A stretch of DNA of 64,000 bases, from NCBI GenBank assembly GCA_009602735.1, contig WELA01010851.1, positions 1-64,000 on the forward strand, read 5' to 3'. Both the position numbers and the translations under genes were made by a program. Source of the stretch: Mesotaenium endlicherianum. Its lineage: Eukaryota; Streptophyta; Zygnematophyceae; Zygnematales; Mesotaeniaceae. Positions 1-11,607 of the stretch are shown here, piece after piece; position 1 is the first letter of the stretch, and each line of letters begins with the position of its first letter. Below the pieces are notes generated by a model, which worked only from the letters and a program-made list of their open reading frames with translations, was not told where the DNA came from and did not search any database.

Positions 1-216
1 TGGCTGTCAAAGAATGGGTCAGCAAGCTGACTTATATGGACTTCAGCCTGCTGCTTCCGGCTGAGTCATTATACTGACAATTATGTAAAGTCCAGCAGAC
101 GGACTATTAACTAAAGTCCAGCAGACTGGCTAATAACTAAAGTTCAGCAGGCTGAACTTAATTAACTAATTATATTTAAATGAATATCATATCCACTAAT
201 ATACTGATTCATTACA
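1..216 (-). repeat. 3' LTR of element A (partial)
   Basis: This is the inner part of the 3' LTR, ending at 216 with the terminal TGTAATG (reading minus). It matches 8101-8316 and contains the same number of 26-bp U3 repeat units. About 530 bp of the LTR should lie left of the window. Confidence 0.93.
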
Positions 217-218
217 AT

Positions 219-251
219 CCCTCCAACTTAACTTGTTGTCGCCTCGACAAC
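219..251 (-). promoter_or_regulatory. Polypurine tract and conserved hairpin of element A
   Basis: Reading minus, TTAAGTTGGAGGG (231-219) lies 2 bp from the 3' LTR and fits a plus-strand primer tract. Just upstream, 235-251 forms a perfect stem, GTTGTCG-AGG-CGACAAC. The same hairpin occurs before the tract in elements B and D. Confidence 0.8.
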
Positions 252-328
252 ATTATGCTGCAAAGTCTGAAATAAAAGAACTGACCCTGACCAGCCTCCC
301 TTACTGACTGCCTCTTCAGCGTGTCACC

Positions 329-2005
329 TTAAGGGGTTGTTCCTGGGGCTTCAGGGTCAGGAGACGGAGATCTGGACCTAGATCTGGACAGCCCTCTAGG
401 TCTGTCAGCTGGCCTTCTAAAGAACCCTGTTTGCTCTAAAGTTGGCCCTCGGGGAGAACGGAGGATGGTGGCCTGCTCTTCAACTATTTGGGTGTTGATT
501 CCCACATAGACAGGCATTCCAGTAGGATGCTGAAATACATTGGCTAGAGGTACATGCCCCTGAGCGGAGGGGGAGGCTGGCATACCTCTGGCCCACCCGC
601 GTGTCTCTCTTCTGGCACCCCTGTCCTCTGGGGATTTCTGTCTGTGTCTGCTGCCCAGTACCGTCAGATCAGCTTCTTCCCCTGCTTGGGCAGGTGGGCT
701 GGGGGAGCGAGCGCGGGGTCCAGTTGTCGCCATAACGGGGATCACATTCCACACACCTGATCCTGGTTCATTAGGAAGTGCCACTGCCTCTCGCTGGGTA
801 TCCTGAGTACCTGCTGCTGATGCTTCTCCTCTGCCTTGTTCTCCTCCCTCATCCTCCTCATCCTCCTCCTCGGAGAGAGTAGGGGTCTCGTCCACTAAGT
901 CGTCCTGCTCCCTAGTAGACATGGAGTAGTCTACCGACCTCCCTTTCTTAGGGCGCGCTGGAGGTTGCTTGGCCTTCAGCCTACTGATATCTATCCGGCC
1001 TGCATTCTTTGCCCATTTGACAAAGGCATGCTTTCCCTTAGAGAAGTACTCTCTTCCCCTCCTCCTATGTTCCTTGGTCTCTGCATTCATATTGCTCAGG
1101 CATCCATTCAGCCTGGGGTCCCAAGGGGCAATGTGAGGTGGTAGGATGAGATAGCCGTCTAGGCCATAGTGGAAGTCATCCGGTTGGGCTCGGTCACACT
1201 CCTGCTTCTTATTTGTGACGGTCATCCACCTCCAGTCTGTTGGCTGCTGGTAGTACTGGGGTCCGTGCTCAGCCTTCCTCAGTTTACACGGGAACCAGTG
1301 GGGAGAGAACATCTGCTGTCCTGCTTCCCTGGCCAAGTACTCCCAGCTCCTTCTCTCAACTTCATTGTAAGCTGGCAGGAGTGTGAGGTAGAATACCGTA
1401 TCCTTAAAGCTATCGGGCCGCATGCTCACCATCCGGATGAGTCTCTGATCTCCCACTATTCCCGGTATGGGGACCGGCTTGTCCTCTGAATCATCTGCGA
1501 GATACCGGGCCTGCTCTGCTGTATAGCCCACCATCTTAGCATAATCTTCGTAAAGGACCACGCCGGTGTGTGTCTCGATGTACCTGTCCAGTGCTGTAGC
1601 TCCTTCCTTCTGTAGCAGTGTTGTCTGTTCCAGCCTGTTGATCTCCTGGGCTGCCAGCAATGCTTCCTTCAGGTTATCGAAGTTTTGGCCACCCACCACA
1701 GTATACCTGTAAGTGGCCAAGCTCTTCTGTCTGTCCGCTTCAATCTTTTTTCTTTTCTCCTCTTCTGCCGCTGCCGCTTCTTCTTGCTGTTTCTTCTGTC
1801 TCTCCTCCTCAGCCTTCCTGAGGTTTTCCGCTTCCTGATCCTTCTTCCTCTGTGCCTCTTCTGCCGCCTCTTGTTGTTTGCGGACCCTTTCTTGTTCTCT
1901 CCTGGTGAGGGACGTCGCCGCCAGCTCCTTCTGGTATTGCTCCATTGTCCTCCTGGCTTCTTCTGCCTTGCGCTTTCTGTCCTCCTTTTGTGTGGTGGGC
2001 GCCAT
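329..2005 (-). CDS. Additional ORF (aORF) of element A, unknown function
   Basis: This intact ORF of about 558 aa begins at the ATG at 2005. The frame is open a little further upstream, but a splice-acceptor-like site lies one base before this ATG. I do not recognise the family. The N-terminal ~95 residues are rich in K, E, R and Q and look like a coiled coil. Residues ~100-330 look globular and hold conserved blocks such as YRYTV, MVGYT, NEVERRSWE and DWRWMT. Then come a basic stretch, an acidic run (SEEEDEEDE) and a C-terminal RS-like tail (SRSRSRSPSP). No signal peptide or membrane segment is visible, so an envelope protein is unlikely. It lies in the usual env position between pol and the 3' LTR on the pol strand. 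A nuclear or RNA/chromatin-binding accessory role is only a guess from the RS and acidic tails. Confidence 0.85.
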   Translation of the reverse strand: MAPTTQKEDRKRKAEEARRTMEQYQKELAATSLTRREQERVRKQQEAAEEAQRKKDQEAENLRKAEEERQKKQQEEAAAAEEEKRKKIEADRQKSLATYRYTVVGGQNFDNLKEALLAAQEINRLEQTTLLQKEGATALDRYIETHTGVVLYEDYAKMVGYTAEQARYLADDSEDKPVPIPGIVGDQRLIRMVSMRPDSFKDTVFYLTLLPAYNEVERRSWEYLAREAGQQMFSPHWFPCKLRKAEHGPQYYQQPTDWRWMTVTNKKQECDRAQPDDFHYGLDGYLILPPHIAPWDPRLNGCLSNMNAETKEHRRRGREYFSKGKHAFVKWAKNAGRIDISRLKAKQPPARPKKGRSVDYSMSTREQDDLVDETPTLSEEEDEEDEGGEQGRGEASAAGTQDTQREAVALPNEPGSGVWNVIPVMATTGPRARSPSPPAQAGEEADLTVLGSRHRQKSPEDRGARRETRGWARGMPASPSAQGHVPLANVFQHPTGMPVYVGINTQIVEEQATILRSPRGPTLEQTGFFRRPADRPRGLSRSRSRSPSPDPEAPGTTP

Positions 2006-2211
2006 CCTGCACATGTAACCAGGGCACAAGTTAGTAGGATATGGACCTTTGTCATAGGGATTGCAGGAAGTATGTTAGTATTTAGTATAGTGGCTTCGCT
2101 GCTGTTTACCTTACAGGATGATTGCTAAAAGTTGACGTAGTTGCGATGCGCTACACATAAACGTATGAGTGTGTTTTTATCGCTCTCGCTCACTAACTGT
2201 CATATATTTTC

Positions 2212-2224
2212 CCCTCCAACTTAA
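2212..2224 (-). promoter_or_regulatory. Internal polypurine-tract-like copy in element A
   Basis: The 13-base sequence TTAAGTTGGAGGG of the terminal tract is repeated exactly here, between the end of pol and the aORF. The same internal copy is present in element D. Confidence 0.6.
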
Positions 2225-2272
2225 ATGGAGACAGGACCGCCTGTCACCTTCCCGTGTCAACTGAAATGACAG

Positions 2273-5200
2273 TTATGGAGGGACTCCAGCGGCCCGAAGG
2301 TGGAACCGTGTCAACGCCCCTTTGGCATTGGTCAAGTGGTCCTTAAACTCCCAAGTGTCCCCAGAGGCATCGTAACCCTTCCATCGAATGAGGTATTTCA
2401 TGACATATTTAGACGATCGACGGACCGAGCGAGCGTCTAAAATCTCATCGACCTCATATTCCTCAGGGTCGCCGTCCCGGACAGCGGGGACCGGTCCCGG
2501 TTGGACAGGGAACCGACCTGTGAACAGTGTATCACCTTTGATGTACGGTTCCAGGAAGGAGACATTAAAGACCGGGTGCCCCTTGTATTCAGCTGACATG
2601 TTCAGTTTGTAAGCATTCTGACCGACACGACGGACCACCGAATATGGACCGACCCAGACAGGGCCAAGCTTTTTCTTGACCACACCAGGGAGGTACAGGT
2701 GCTGAGAATGCAGTTTGACTAAATCCCCCTTGGAAAATGTCAGTTCCCGACGGTGTTGATTAGCGTATTTTTGTTGGTTTTCTTGGGCCGTGTGCAAGTT
2801 TCGTTGGACTTCTGACAGGGTGTCAGCAAACTCCTGAGTTAACTGGAGGGAGACCGGGTTGTCAATCCCTTCAGGGTGAGTTAAAGATTCCCCTAGCACA
2901 TCTAGAGGAGACTTAGGGACTCTACCCAGGCTGAGTTCAAAAGGAGTTTTGCCCGTTGACGCGTGCACCGCACTGTTGACCGCAAACTGAATTTGAGGCA
3001 ACAGGTCATCCCAATTATCTTGTTTTTGGTTAATATATGCTCTCAGCACCTCCTGCAGAACTCGGTTAGTTCTTTCAGTCTGCCCATCAGTCTGAGGGTG
3101 GTTTGCTGTGCTGAGCAGCTGTTTGACTCCCATTAACCCCATTAAAGCTCTCCAGAACTTAGAGGTGAATTTTGAGTCTCTGTCTGAGATGATATTAGAA
3201 GGGAGCCCATGTTGGCATACTACATGGTTGTAAAACTGTCTCGCTGTTTCGAGTGCAGTCACTTTGACAGTTGTGGGGATAAAAATGACCATTTTTGTCA
3301 GTTTATCCACGACTACCAGTATTGAATCATGCCCGTTGGCAGTTCTTGGTAGTGAGACCACCCAGTCCATGGATATAGTTTCCCAGCGTCCCGCTGGGAT
3401 GGGTAGCGGTTGCAAGAGACCTCCGGGTGGTGTGTGCCGAGACTTATTTCTCTGACACTGGTCACAGGACTTGACATATTTCAAGACCTCCCGGGGTAAC
3501 CCCTCCCAATGATAATGTTTTGCCAGTTTGCCAACAGTTTTGGCCTGCCCCAAATGTCCACCCAGGAGACTGTCATGAGCTTGACTCAGTAAGAGAGACC
3601 TTATTTCCAAATTATTAGGAATGACCAGCTTCAGCCTGCCTGAAGTGGTTTCAGTCACCCAGACCCCTCCCTTGAGCTTATACCCGAGTGCGGTAGCACG
3701 ACACATACCAGTAGTGGGGCTGGGCTCAAATGTTGGGTCAGAAAGGTAGGCTTTCCTAAGTTGTTCAAGGAAGGACTTTTTCACCTTTAGTGAAGTGAGT
3801 GCACACAGGACTTTATCTACAGCATGCTGACTAAAGTTCCTTTCTTGCAAGTCAGGTCTTCTAGAGAGTGCATCAGCAGGATTCAACTTCCCTGGTTTGT
3901 AGTCGATCTGGACTTGGAACTGCTCCAGCATCTGGCTCCAGCGGTTCTCCCTCCTCGACAGCTTGGACTTCTTCTGAAAGTGGGTCAGAGCTAGATGATC
4001 TGTAATCACCTTAAAAGCTTTACCATGTAAGTATGCTCTCCACTGTTTGAGTACATGAATGATAGCTAGCAGCTCTTTATCATGCACTGAGTAATTAATC
4101 TCCGCTGGATTAAATTTCATAGACTCATACAACACAGGATGCCACTCCTGCCGTACCTTACCATCCTTTGTGGTTTTGTCAGCAGGCTGCAACAAAATAG
4201 CACCCATGGCAAAATCAGAGGCATCAGTAACCACCTGCACCGGTTTGCTGGGGTCATACACGGCTAGCACTGGGGCAGAACAAAGGGCATCTTTAAGGGT
4301 CTGGAAGGCAGCCTGCTGCTCTTCCCCCCACACATACCCGATGTCTTTCTTAGTAAGGTCAGTCAGTTTACTGGCCTTTGTGGAATAATTCTCAATAAAT
4401 CTCCTATAGTAGTTAGCCAACCCGAGGAAGGATCTAACTTCAGAGACAGACTGTGGTACTGGCCAGTCCCTTATGGTCTGGACTTTCTTAGGATCCACAC
4501 TGATGCCCTCTTTACTGACAACGTGGCCTAAGAATTCAATACTTTCCTTAAAGAAATCACACTTGCTCATTTTAGCATACAAGTGATTTTTCCGCAGAGT
4601 GTCCAGCACTTTCTTTAAGTGTTCAGTGTGCTGAGCTTCATCTTTAGAGAAAATTAAAATATCATCCAGGAAAACTTGCACAAACTTATCCAAATAAGGT
4701 CTGAAAATGTCATTCATAGCACCCATAAAGGTAGCAGGAGCATTAGTCAGTCCAAATGGCATCACGTTGAACTCATAGTGTCCATAACGTGTGCGGAAAG
4801 CAGTCTTGTGTTCATCCCCCTCAGCAATTCTGATTTGATGATAACCACTCTTGAGATCTATCTTACTGAACACCTTAGCGCCAGACAGGGTATCAAGCAA
4901 GTCCTCGATTCTGGGTAAAGCATACTTGTTCTTTACTGTAATTCTGTTCAGGGCTCTGTAATCCACACACATCCGCATACTGCCATCCTTTTTCTTAACA
5001 AATAGGATAGGTGCGCCGTACGGTGATTTACTGGGAGAAATGTAACCATTTTCCTCCAGCTCTGCAATCTGTGTTTTCAACTCCTCACTCTCCAAATAAG
5101 ACAAGCCATACGTGCGTTGCCAGGGTGGCTGGCTACCAGGTAATAAATCAATCCTATGATCTACTTCCCGCTTAGGGGGTAGTCCTGGAGGCATATTAAA

Positions 5201-5989
5201 CACATCCGTGTACTGAGCAACAATGTTTGCAGCAGTAGGGTGTTCCGGAGGGTGTACCTTTTTCTCAACCACTTCTTCAGGTTGAGGAGGTACCTCTCTT
5301 AGCAGCAGACAGAACATTCTGTCTTCCTTCTGGTTCCAGCTTTTGACGAACTCCATTGCATTCAGCAACTTGCATCCTTCTGGAAGCCTCTTCTTTTCCT
5401 TCATTTGCCATCCACACAGGACAAGAGGAAGAGCACTGGTGGGTGCCAAGTCAGTCTGCCCATCACTGGCTCCTCTCACTTTAACTGTACCTCTGCTCCA
5501 ACACACTTCAGCTTGATGTCTATTAAGCCAGGACCTGCCTAGCACGAGATCATAAAAGCCAGTGTTGAGTACCTCAAATGTAAGCGTTTCAGTTAGAACT
5601 GCAATGCCAGAACCTAACTGGACCTCAATAGGCTTGGTTATAACTCCTCCCGGGATACTTGAGGCATCTCCAAGGAATATTTTTCTATTCCCTTGGGTGA
5701 CAGTAGGCAGCCTTAGCCGCTTAACTAAGTCCTTGTGGATAAAAGTATGTGACGCCCCTCCGTCAACAAATGCCCTCACCTTCCTACCTGCAATCATGCA
5801 ATGCAGTAGGATAGGGGGGACTGTCTTTTCCTGACTTTCGCATTGTTCTCCTGACGTAGCAAAGAAATGTTGGACATCAGGTGGAACAAGAGCATCCAGA
5901 GTGTGCACTCTCTGGACGTCTATATTGCTGATGGTCTCCTTTATCTGGTTGTCAGGCATGCATAGTGAATCCAGTTCAGCAGGACCCAT
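2273..5989 (-). CDS. pol: pol of element A: protease, RT, RNase H, integrase, chromodomain
   Basis: This intact 1238-aa polyprotein has, in order, a retropepsin-like site (VDGGASH, ~75-81), reverse transcriptase (VDYRALN ~350, FLDDIL ~440), RNase H (VTDASD ... [10 protein letters not shown]), an HHCC zinc finger (CDQCQ), an integrase core ([19 protein letters not shown]) and a C-terminal chromodomain ([10 protein letters not shown] ... YLIRWKGY). The final domain places it in the chromovirus branch of Ty3/gypsy, whose chromodomains are known to bind silent-chromatin histone marks. The ORF starts 69 bp after gag ends and lies in the -1 register relative to gag, so translation probably depends on frameshifting as in related elements. 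It differs from the copy in element D at only a handful of residues. Confidence 0.96.
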   Translation of the reverse strand: MGPAELDSLCMPDNQIKETISNIDVQRVHTLDALVPPDVQHFFATSGEQCESQEKTVPPILLHCMIAGRKVRAFVDGGASHTFIHKDLVKRLRLPTVTQGNRKIFLGDASSIPGGVITKPIEVQLGSGIAVLTETLTFEVLNTGFYDLVLGRSWLNRHQAEVCWSRGTVKVRGASDGQTDLAPTSALPLVLCGWQMKEKKRLPEGCKLLNAMEFVKSWNQKEDRMFCLLLREVPPQPEEVVEKKVHPPEHPTAANIVAQYTDVFNMPPGLPPKREVDHRIDLLPGSQPPWQRTYGLSYLESEELKTQIAELEENGYISPSKSPYGAPILFVKKKDGSMRMCVDYRALNRITVKNKYALPRIEDLLDTLSGAKVFSKIDLKSGYHQIRIAEGDEHKTAFRTRYGHYEFNVMPFGLTNAPATFMGAMNDIFRPYLDKFVQVFLDDILIFSKDEAQHTEHLKKVLDTLRKNHLYAKMSKCDFFKESIEFLGHVVSKEGISVDPKKVQTIRDWPVPQSVSEVRSFLGLANYYRRFIENYSTKASKLTDLTKKDIGYVWGEEQQAAFQTLKDALCSAPVLAVYDPSKPVQVVTDASDFAMGAILLQPADKTTKDGKVRQEWHPVLYESMKFNPAEINYSVHDKELLAIIHVLKQWRAYLHGKAFKVITDHLALTHFQKKSKLSRRENRWSQMLEQFQVQIDYKPGKLNPADALSRRPDLQERNFSQHAVDKVLCALTSLKVKKSFLEQLRKAYLSDPTFEPSPTTGMCRATALGYKLKGGVWVTETTSGRLKLVIPNNLEIRSLLLSQAHDSLLGGHLGQAKTVGKLAKHYHWEGLPREVLKYVKSCDQCQRNKSRHTPPGGLLQPLPIPAGRWETISMDWVVSLPRTANGHDSILVVVDKLTKMVIFIPTTVKVTALETARQFYNHVVCQHGLPSNIISDRDSKFTSKFWRALMGLMGVKQLLSTANHPQTDGQTERTNRVLQEVLRAYINQKQDNWDDLLPQIQFAVNSAVHASTGKTPFELSLGRVPKSPLDVLGESLTHPEGIDNPVSLQLTQEFADTLSEVQRNLHTAQENQQKYANQHRRELTFSKGDLVKLHSQHLYLPGVVKKKLGPVWVGPYSVVRRVGQNAYKLNMSAEYKGHPVFNVSFLEPYIKGDTLFTGRFPVQPGPVPAVRDGDPEEYEVDEILDARSVRRSSKYVMKYLIRWKGYDASGDTWEFKDHLTNAKGALTRFHLRAAGVPP

Positions 5990-6057
5990 AATACCTGCTA
6001 CGAGGGCAGCTAGTGACGACTCACTATCTCTAGCATCCTCACAGTCAGTAGACTGGA

Positions 6058-7536
6058 TTACTGACTGTTGCTGTCTTTTAAAGGCTGGTCTTTTCTCTCG
6101 ACCTTAGGCAGGTGCTTGACCGGACACTGTTCTCTGTAGTGGCCTTTCTGCTGACAATGGTAGCAAGTAGATTTTGCTGAGGCTGGTCTCGGCTTAGTCC
6201 TACCACCACCCCTTCCATAGCCACCTCGAGAGGGACCACCTCTACCTCTAGACTGAATAGCATTGTACTCATACTCATATTCATCACCCTGATTATCCTC
6301 AGCCTGGTCTCCTTCAACTGCATTGTAGGAACCGTGGGGCTTTTTGACAATCTTAGACACCAAAGCGTTACTCTGGCGCTTGTGATTGAACTGCTGCTGA
6401 TCCCAGGCGTCAGCATCCTGGATCAAGTCAGCCAGTTTCTCATACTTTTTCTCAGCAAAATGACCAGAGACCTCGGATTTCAAGCCATACCTGAAGTATG
6501 CTATCCTATACCGTTCTGGCAAATCAGGCTGCTTCATCATGTTCTCTTGGAACTTTTGAGCAAACTCAGCAACTGAAGTGGTCTGCTTCAGTGTCAGGGA
6601 GATCATCGCATAGATAGCTTTCTCCTGCTGGTTGATGACATCAAACTTCTCATGCAACTTCTCGACAAACTCTACCCACGTAGGGTCACCGAGTTGCCGA
6701 GCCTTACGCTCTTCCTTCCAGTAAAGCCACCAGTCTGCGGCACTGCCTTTCAGTAGCGCACCGGTGTGCCTGACCTTCTCGTAATCTTGCAGTTCTGGGT
6801 AGTTCTCCAGCCACTGCTCAACATCCGCGAGAAACTTGATCAGGTAATATTTTCTGTTTCCCTCAGGATCATAGTCCTGGGGAGGTTTCGGCTTGGGCTT
6901 ACTAGGCCCTCGGCCACCACCACTAGTGGTGTGAGACCCCAGTTGGTCTCTGTCCCGGAGTAGGGACATTATGATTCTTTTGTCCTCCTGCTGGGACTGA
7001 TACATGGTCGCCATTTGCGACTGCATCTGAACGAACAATGCTCCCAAGTCTACATTTTGGGGTGGTAGATTAGCAAATGCAGCAGCAGCATTGGCATCTA
7101 CTCGCTGAGTAGTGTCCTCAACAATCCCTCTTGCTCCTGCAGCAGCAATTCCTGCCGCATTCAGCCGGTCACGTATTTGACCTAGGGGTACATTGAGTTG
7201 TACGGCAGGAGGTGGGTTCAGAACATTGGCCCTTGATGCCATAAGTTCTTCAACAGTGCGCTCGTCAGCTGGCTGTCCTTCCCTCCTTTGTATATCTTCA
7301 GCGGCCTTTGCTACTTGTTCAGCTTCTAGTCTGGCTATCTCCTCCTCAGCTTGCTGAGCTGCGACTGAGGCAATAGCAGCTGCCTCATCTGCTGCCTCCC
7401 TAGCTGCAGTATCCGCTACTGCTTCCGAATAGGTACGGTTTCCCGCTACATGGCTTTCCGCCTGGTTTTCGACATTCTCGTTATCCTGGTTCTCCATGTC
7501 TCGGGAGTTGCTAGTTTGAGACCTTGTCCTTACCAT
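6058..7536 (-). CDS. gag: gag of element A
   Basis: This intact 492-aa Gag begins with an ATG about 35 bp after the primer site. The N-terminal ~110 residues are rich in A and E and probably helical. The middle holds a retrotransposon capsid-like region ([45 protein letters not shown]). A glycine/arginine-rich stretch ([10 protein letters not shown]) precedes a CCHC zinc knuckle ([14 protein letters not shown], ~458-471) that should bind the element's RNA. The protein is identical in sequence to Gag of element D. Known role: structural protein of the virus-like particle. Confidence 0.95.
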   Translation of the reverse strand: MVRTRSQTSNSRDMENQDNENVENQAESHVAGNRTYSEAVADTAAREAADEAAAIASVAAQQAEEEIARLEAEQVAKAAEDIQRREGQPADERTVEELMASRANVLNPPPAVQLNVPLGQIRDRLNAAGIAAAGARGIVEDTTQRVDANAAAAFANLPPQNVDLGALFVQMQSQMATMYQSQQEDKRIIMSLLRDRDQLGSHTTSGGGRGPSKPKPKPPQDYDPEGNRKYYLIKFLADVEQWLENYPELQDYEKVRHTGALLKGSAADWWLYWKEERKARQLGDPTWVEFVEKLHEKFDVINQQEKAIYAMISLTLKQTTSVAEFAQKFQENMMKQPDLPERYRIAYFRYGLKSEVSGHFAEKKYEKLADLIQDADAWDQQQFNHKRQSNALVSKIVKKPHGSYNAVEGDQAEDNQGDEYEYEYNAIQSRGRGGPSRGGYGRGGGRTKPRPASAKSTCYHCQQKGHYREQCPVKHLPKVERKDQPLKDSNSQ

Positions 7537-7556
7537 ACAAAGAAGACTGTGATAAC

Positions 7557-7569
7557 TGCTCCGATACCA
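7557..7569 (-). promoter_or_regulatory. Primer-binding site of element A
   Basis: Reading minus, TGGTATCGGAGCA starts one base inside the 5' LTR. It resembles the plant-type tRNA-iMet primer site TGGTATCAGAGC. Confidence 0.88.
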
Positions 7570-7570
7570 C

Positions 7571-8316
7571 TGAAATGAATCGACTTACCAAATAGGCGAT
7601 TAACAATTAATAAAGATCTTTATATCAGCAAGTAATCTTTATGGTATTTCCGTTAACTAGTTAAACGGCAAAGGACAATACACTAGCAGGGAATAATACT
7701 CGTAAGTCAAATGCGAGTAAACTAGCATCAATGATGCAAATCAGTAAACTCATACATAAGCAAGGTTAGAAGACAGTGCGTATCAATGGCTTCTCGCCTT
7801 GGATTCAGATCTCTCTCAGTAAGCTGTACAAGAGAGTTGGCCTCGTTTCCGAATGCCGAACTCGAGAGCAATGCCTAGCATATGTACATGGAATGAGTTT
7901 ACTGTTCAACGGTCAGTGCGATGGCACCGCCTACCCGGGAGTTAACCACGTTGATAGGACCTCGGTTAACCAAATCCACCGCCATCTCCCATCATCCCGA
8001 ATAGCCATCCATCATAGGGATGTCATCTGGCCATTCATCTAGCATATCGTGCTTAGGTGTATGTCAAGGCAGTTCGCTGCTATCGAGTACGGAAGTCAGC
8101 TGGCTGTCAAAGAATGGGTCAGCAAGCTGACTTATATGGACTTCAGCCTGCTGCTTCCGGCTGAGTCATTAAATTGACAATTATGTAAAGTCCAGCAGAC
8201 TGACTATTAACTAAAGTCTAGCAGACTGGCTATTAACTAAAGTTCAGCAGGCTGAACTTAATTAACTAATTATATTTAAATGAATATCATATCCACTAAT
8301 ATACTGATGCATTACA
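7571..8316 (-). repeat. 5' LTR of element A (746 bp)
   Basis: The LTR is bounded by TG...CA (reading minus TGTAATGC ... CATTTCA). U3 carries three 26-bp repeat units. A TATA-like GATATAAAG lies near the U5 side. A consensus splice donor (GGTAAGT) lies about 15 bp before the inner end. Confidence 0.93.
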
Positions 8317-8839
8317 TGTAGTCACCAAGTTATAGCCTCAATGATGCACATATACTATGGAAATGCAAAGCTTATGTAGGCTAAGGGACTCGCGGATTTG
8401 TGCGCACAAGCTAGGGGTTTTAGGGGGTCACGAATAGGCAAGAATGTGTCCCTTGTGCACATTGAAACACAAATTGCCCTTTGGTGAGGATCCGCGAGGG
8501 ACCGGTAGGTGACGTGGACTATATCGCTCATATCTCGCTCGATAGTTGACCAAATCACGTGAACCCGGTGCCATTTGGAAGGTGACTCAACGCGCTACAC
8601 TTCGGTGACTTGGAAATTGAAAAAAGGTCAACGTATGGATGCGCAAAGTCTATGCAAAGTCGGCCTTTCTAGGTTAATGGTTCATACATGTGGAGCTCGG
8701 TTTCGTGCGACAACCTTGACACAATAAATCATGACACGGGCGACTACGCCAAAAGCGCTGTCGCAGCCCTCCGCATGGCCCCTCACCAGCACAGCATCTG
8801 ACGCACTTGGCTCCAACAGCCGAGCCAGGGGACCTTGCC
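8317..8839. other. Unassigned sequence between element A and the DNMT-1 fossil
   Basis: I see no gene, LTR or recognisable protein similarity here. A short inverted pair (CGCGGAT near 8390 and ATCCGCG near 8490) is the only structure noted. It may be part of the DNMT-1 element upstream of its methyltransferase, or older host sequence. Confidence 0.5.
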
Positions 8840-9744
8840 ATGGGCTGCCAACCGCTCCCTACGCCTATTTACACCGACCAGCTGGACAAGCGGCCCGATA
8901 GAATCGTCCTTGTGGAGCTTTTTGACGGCATCACCACAGGTTGCTAGCCACCCTCCAAGCCGACATCCCCAATGCCGATACGTTTACGTGGATCCCAATG
9001 GCAAGACGCAACAGGTGGCACGCAGACAGATGGCGCTCTGCCACAAGCGTTTTCCCGACCTCTTTCCCGCAGGGGCCTTTTGTCATGCGCAGACGAACTG
9101 GCTCATGGACGTCGGGGACATCATCAACGAGCACGTCACTTATCTTGGTCCCGTCGATTTCATCACTCGGTTGGGAGTGCCAAGGGTTCTCCATCGCGGG
9201 CCGTGGCGAGGCGCTGGGAGACCCACGGATTGCGCTCTTGTGGCACCTCCTCGGCGTCCTCAACCTGGTTGAGTATTGCCAGTCGCCCCACACGCTGGCC
9301 TGGATGTTGGAGAACGTTGCGGTGCGCCACAATCGGCGGCCCAATGTGCGCGCCAACTTTGAGCGTGAGGCCGTCGTTGATGCCACCCAGATTGGCTCCT
9401 TTGTACATCGCGTCCGCGCCTAGTCCACTGACGTGGCGATGCCAGGCACACTCAAGACTTTGGCAACAGCGCACCCTCGCCACGCTCGTAACGTGGACTC
9501 CATCCTCGATACGGAGGGACTGGCACAGCGCGTGACCGCCCTGCCTCATCCTTCGCAGGCCCAGTGTGAGGTTATTGGTGCGTCACCCGGGCTCTTCCGA
9601 CTTTTGTCTGCCGCTATGAGAGTGAGGCCTACGTTGGCAACGTGCGCGGCATGGTCATCAACCTCTCCACCGGCATGTACAAGCATCCCCGCGCCGTGGA
9701 GATGGAGCGCGCAATGGGATTTTTTCCGCACTTGATCCAGGTAG
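8840..9744 (+). pseudogene. C5 cytosine DNA methyltransferase domain of DNMT-1 (fossil)
   Basis: Several C5-methyltransferase blocks occur in the right order: a motif I-like block (RIVLVELFDGITTG, ~8897-8940), a motif III-like DVGDI, a catalytic loop GWECQGFS with the cysteine codon at 9178-9180, followed by GRGEALGDPR, a motif VI-like WMLENV, and a C-terminal EMERAMGF block near 9710. In most family members the catalytic loop is P-P-C-Q or P-C-N, so the G-W-E before the cysteine is unusual. The domain is cut by element E at 9744 and resumes at 14351. It is broken in several places. Because reverse transcriptase follows, I read it as part of a retroelement pol and not as a host gene. Confidence 0.8.
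9740..9744 (+). repeat. Target-site duplication of element E (left)
   Basis: GGTAG at 9740-9744 is repeated at 14351-14355, directly outside the two LTR ends of element E. Confidence 0.88.
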
Positions 9745-9975
9745 TGTAACGTTTCTTCCAGAACGTTCTAATTTTTGAGAGTCTTTTTCTCGGTATTCAA
9801 GGAATATTTAATAATAGCGGAAAGAAGAAATCTACAACCCATAATCTTTGCTAAGTTCTCGAGAGCGATAGGGAGAGAGAGAATGTAATCTATAGAATTA
9901 GTGCTTGTGAGAGTTGCACTCACAATGACTCTTGCAAGTAATTATACCTGTTCAACCAAATAGTTTGAGTGCTCT
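9745..9975 (-). repeat. 3' LTR remnant of element E
   Basis: It begins TGTAACGTTTC and follows the right LTR for about 220 bp (shared GGTATTCAAGGAATATTT and GAGAGTTGCACTCACAATGA), then diverges. Confidence 0.82.
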
Positions 9976-11576
9976 TTCCTTTTGTCCATATTGTTCATCG
10001 TTATGGCTACACCGTTCAAGCCGGTACCCTGGAGATTTAGGAAAAAAATATCTTTGAGATAGCCCTCGTGAAATAATGGATGCGGGTCAAGTGCTTCCGA
10101 GGAATACTTGCTATCAAAATCGGGTTGGCCCGCGTCACCAAGTCGGGTTGCACCAGACGTCTGGGGGGGTACAGCAAAATTGAGGGTGGCTGCCCTTGAA
10201 GCCTTACCCATTTGTTCTTGCAAGCCCGCAACGGTCCCCAGCAGCAAATTACGCTGAGCAATTTGACTCAGAGGGTCGGCGACATTGTTGCAACATGGGT
10301 GATACGCCCACTCAAAGTGGAAACGTTGCAAGAACTCAGACCATCTCGTCTGCCGCCTTGACAGCGTTGGCTGAATTTGAAAGAAGGTATTTGGGCAATG
10401 GTCCGTAATTACCGTCAAACCCTTCCAGCCTTCCAAAAAAATTGCCAAATTTCCTGAGCGTATATCACTGCCTAGAGCTCCTGCTCTGTTGTTGAGTAGT
10501 TTTGTCCGGCAGGTGTCAACTTTCGACTCTCAAAACAAACGGGCTTGCCTGCCTGCAGCAGAACAGCCCCTATTCCAACACCGGACGCATCAGCAACCAT
10601 TTCGTAAGGCAAGTCGAGATCGGCCAATGATAGGAGTGGCGCATTAGTGAGTGCATACTTAATGCACTCAAACGCATGCTGCGTATTCTCATTCCAAAGA
10701 AACGGCATATCTTTCCTCGCCGGAGCAGTGAGCGACACGGCCATCATTGAATAACCTTGCATAAACTTATGAAAGTAGTTTGCAAAAACCCAACGAATGA
10801 ACGTACAATATGTACATCTTTGGGACAAGCCAATGAGCGACGCACGCAATCTTGGCTGGGTCAGGGCGCACCCCTTTCAAACCCCCTATATGTTTGAGGT
10901 ACAATAGTTCATCCTTTAGGAAGGAACATTTCTTGAGCTTAGCATACAACTATTGCTCGCGAAGGATTTGCAACACCAATTGCAGGTGCTTGTAATGCTC
11001 GTCCCTGCTCTTTGTATAGACAAGGATATTGTCGAGGTAAACCTGGAGGAACTTACCCAAGTACGGTGTAAACAAATCATTTGTCATGCTTTGGAATGTC
11101 GCTGGTGCATTGGTAAGTCCAAAACTTAGGACTTTGTATTGGAAGTGCCCAATAGGCGTCTGAAACGCTGTTCTGGGAACATCCTCTGGTGTGATTTGAA
11201 TTTGATGATAATCCTGGGCTAAATCAAGCAAGGAGAACACGCATGCCCCTTGCAACGAATCAAACAAATCGTTGATGCGAGGCAACAAATAGCGGTTCTT
11301 AACCGTTATGTTGTTTAGCACACGATAATCAATGCACATCCTGAGCGTCCCATCTTTCTTTGAAACAAACAAAATGGGAGCGCCGAATGGAAAAGAGCTT
11401 AGCTCAATCCATCCTTTCTCCAGCAAGTCGGTAATTTGGTCCTTCATTTTTGTCACCCCCAACGGGTTGAGGCGATAAAGTGGTCGCCAAGTCGGTTGAG
11501 AATCGGGGACGAGAGGAATTGTATGCCCAATACCCCTATCAGGCGGAAGCCTGGCTGGTATTTCACTAGGGAACAT
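9942..11576 (-). pseudogene. RT and RNase H region of element E (fossil)
   Basis: The reverse transcriptase part (10950-11576) shows GAPILFVSKKDG, MCIDYRVLN and [12 protein letters not shown], typical of Ty3/gypsy. RNase H blocks (VADASGVGIGAVLLQ, VITDHCP, ADPLSQ) follow in 9942-10849. The region is broken, and no integrase follows. Confidence 0.85.
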
Positions 11577-11607
11577 CGACTTGTACTTCTATAAAAGAGT
11601 AGAGAAT

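Larger units (their letters stand above)
1..8316 (-). mobile_element. Element A: Ty3/gypsy chromovirus, looks whole, left end cut by window edge
   Basis: Reading on the minus strand the order is 5' LTR (7571-8316), primer site (7557-7569), gag, pol with chromodomain, an additional ORF, hairpin plus polypurine tract, and the start of the 3' LTR (216-1). The first 216 bases repeat at 8101-8316 with about six differences, which identifies them as the two LTRs. All three ORFs are open, so the copy looks whole within the window. Its internal region is almost identical to that of element D (36065-44912). The far end lies outside the window, so the target-site duplication cannot be checked. The high similarity to D suggests recent activity, although the LTR pair differs by about 3 percent. 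Confidence 0.95.

Noticed and set aside
329-2055. Overlapping short ORFs on both strands inside the aORF of A and D
   Set aside because: They are shadow frames of low-complexity charged sequence. The homologous frame conserved in B is the 558-aa aORF.
8840-9744. Methyltransferase blocks as a host DNMT gene or pseudogene
   Set aside because: Gypsy reverse transcriptase follows on the same strand in both cases, and a protease-like region precedes it in DNMT-2, which fits an element-encoded domain better.
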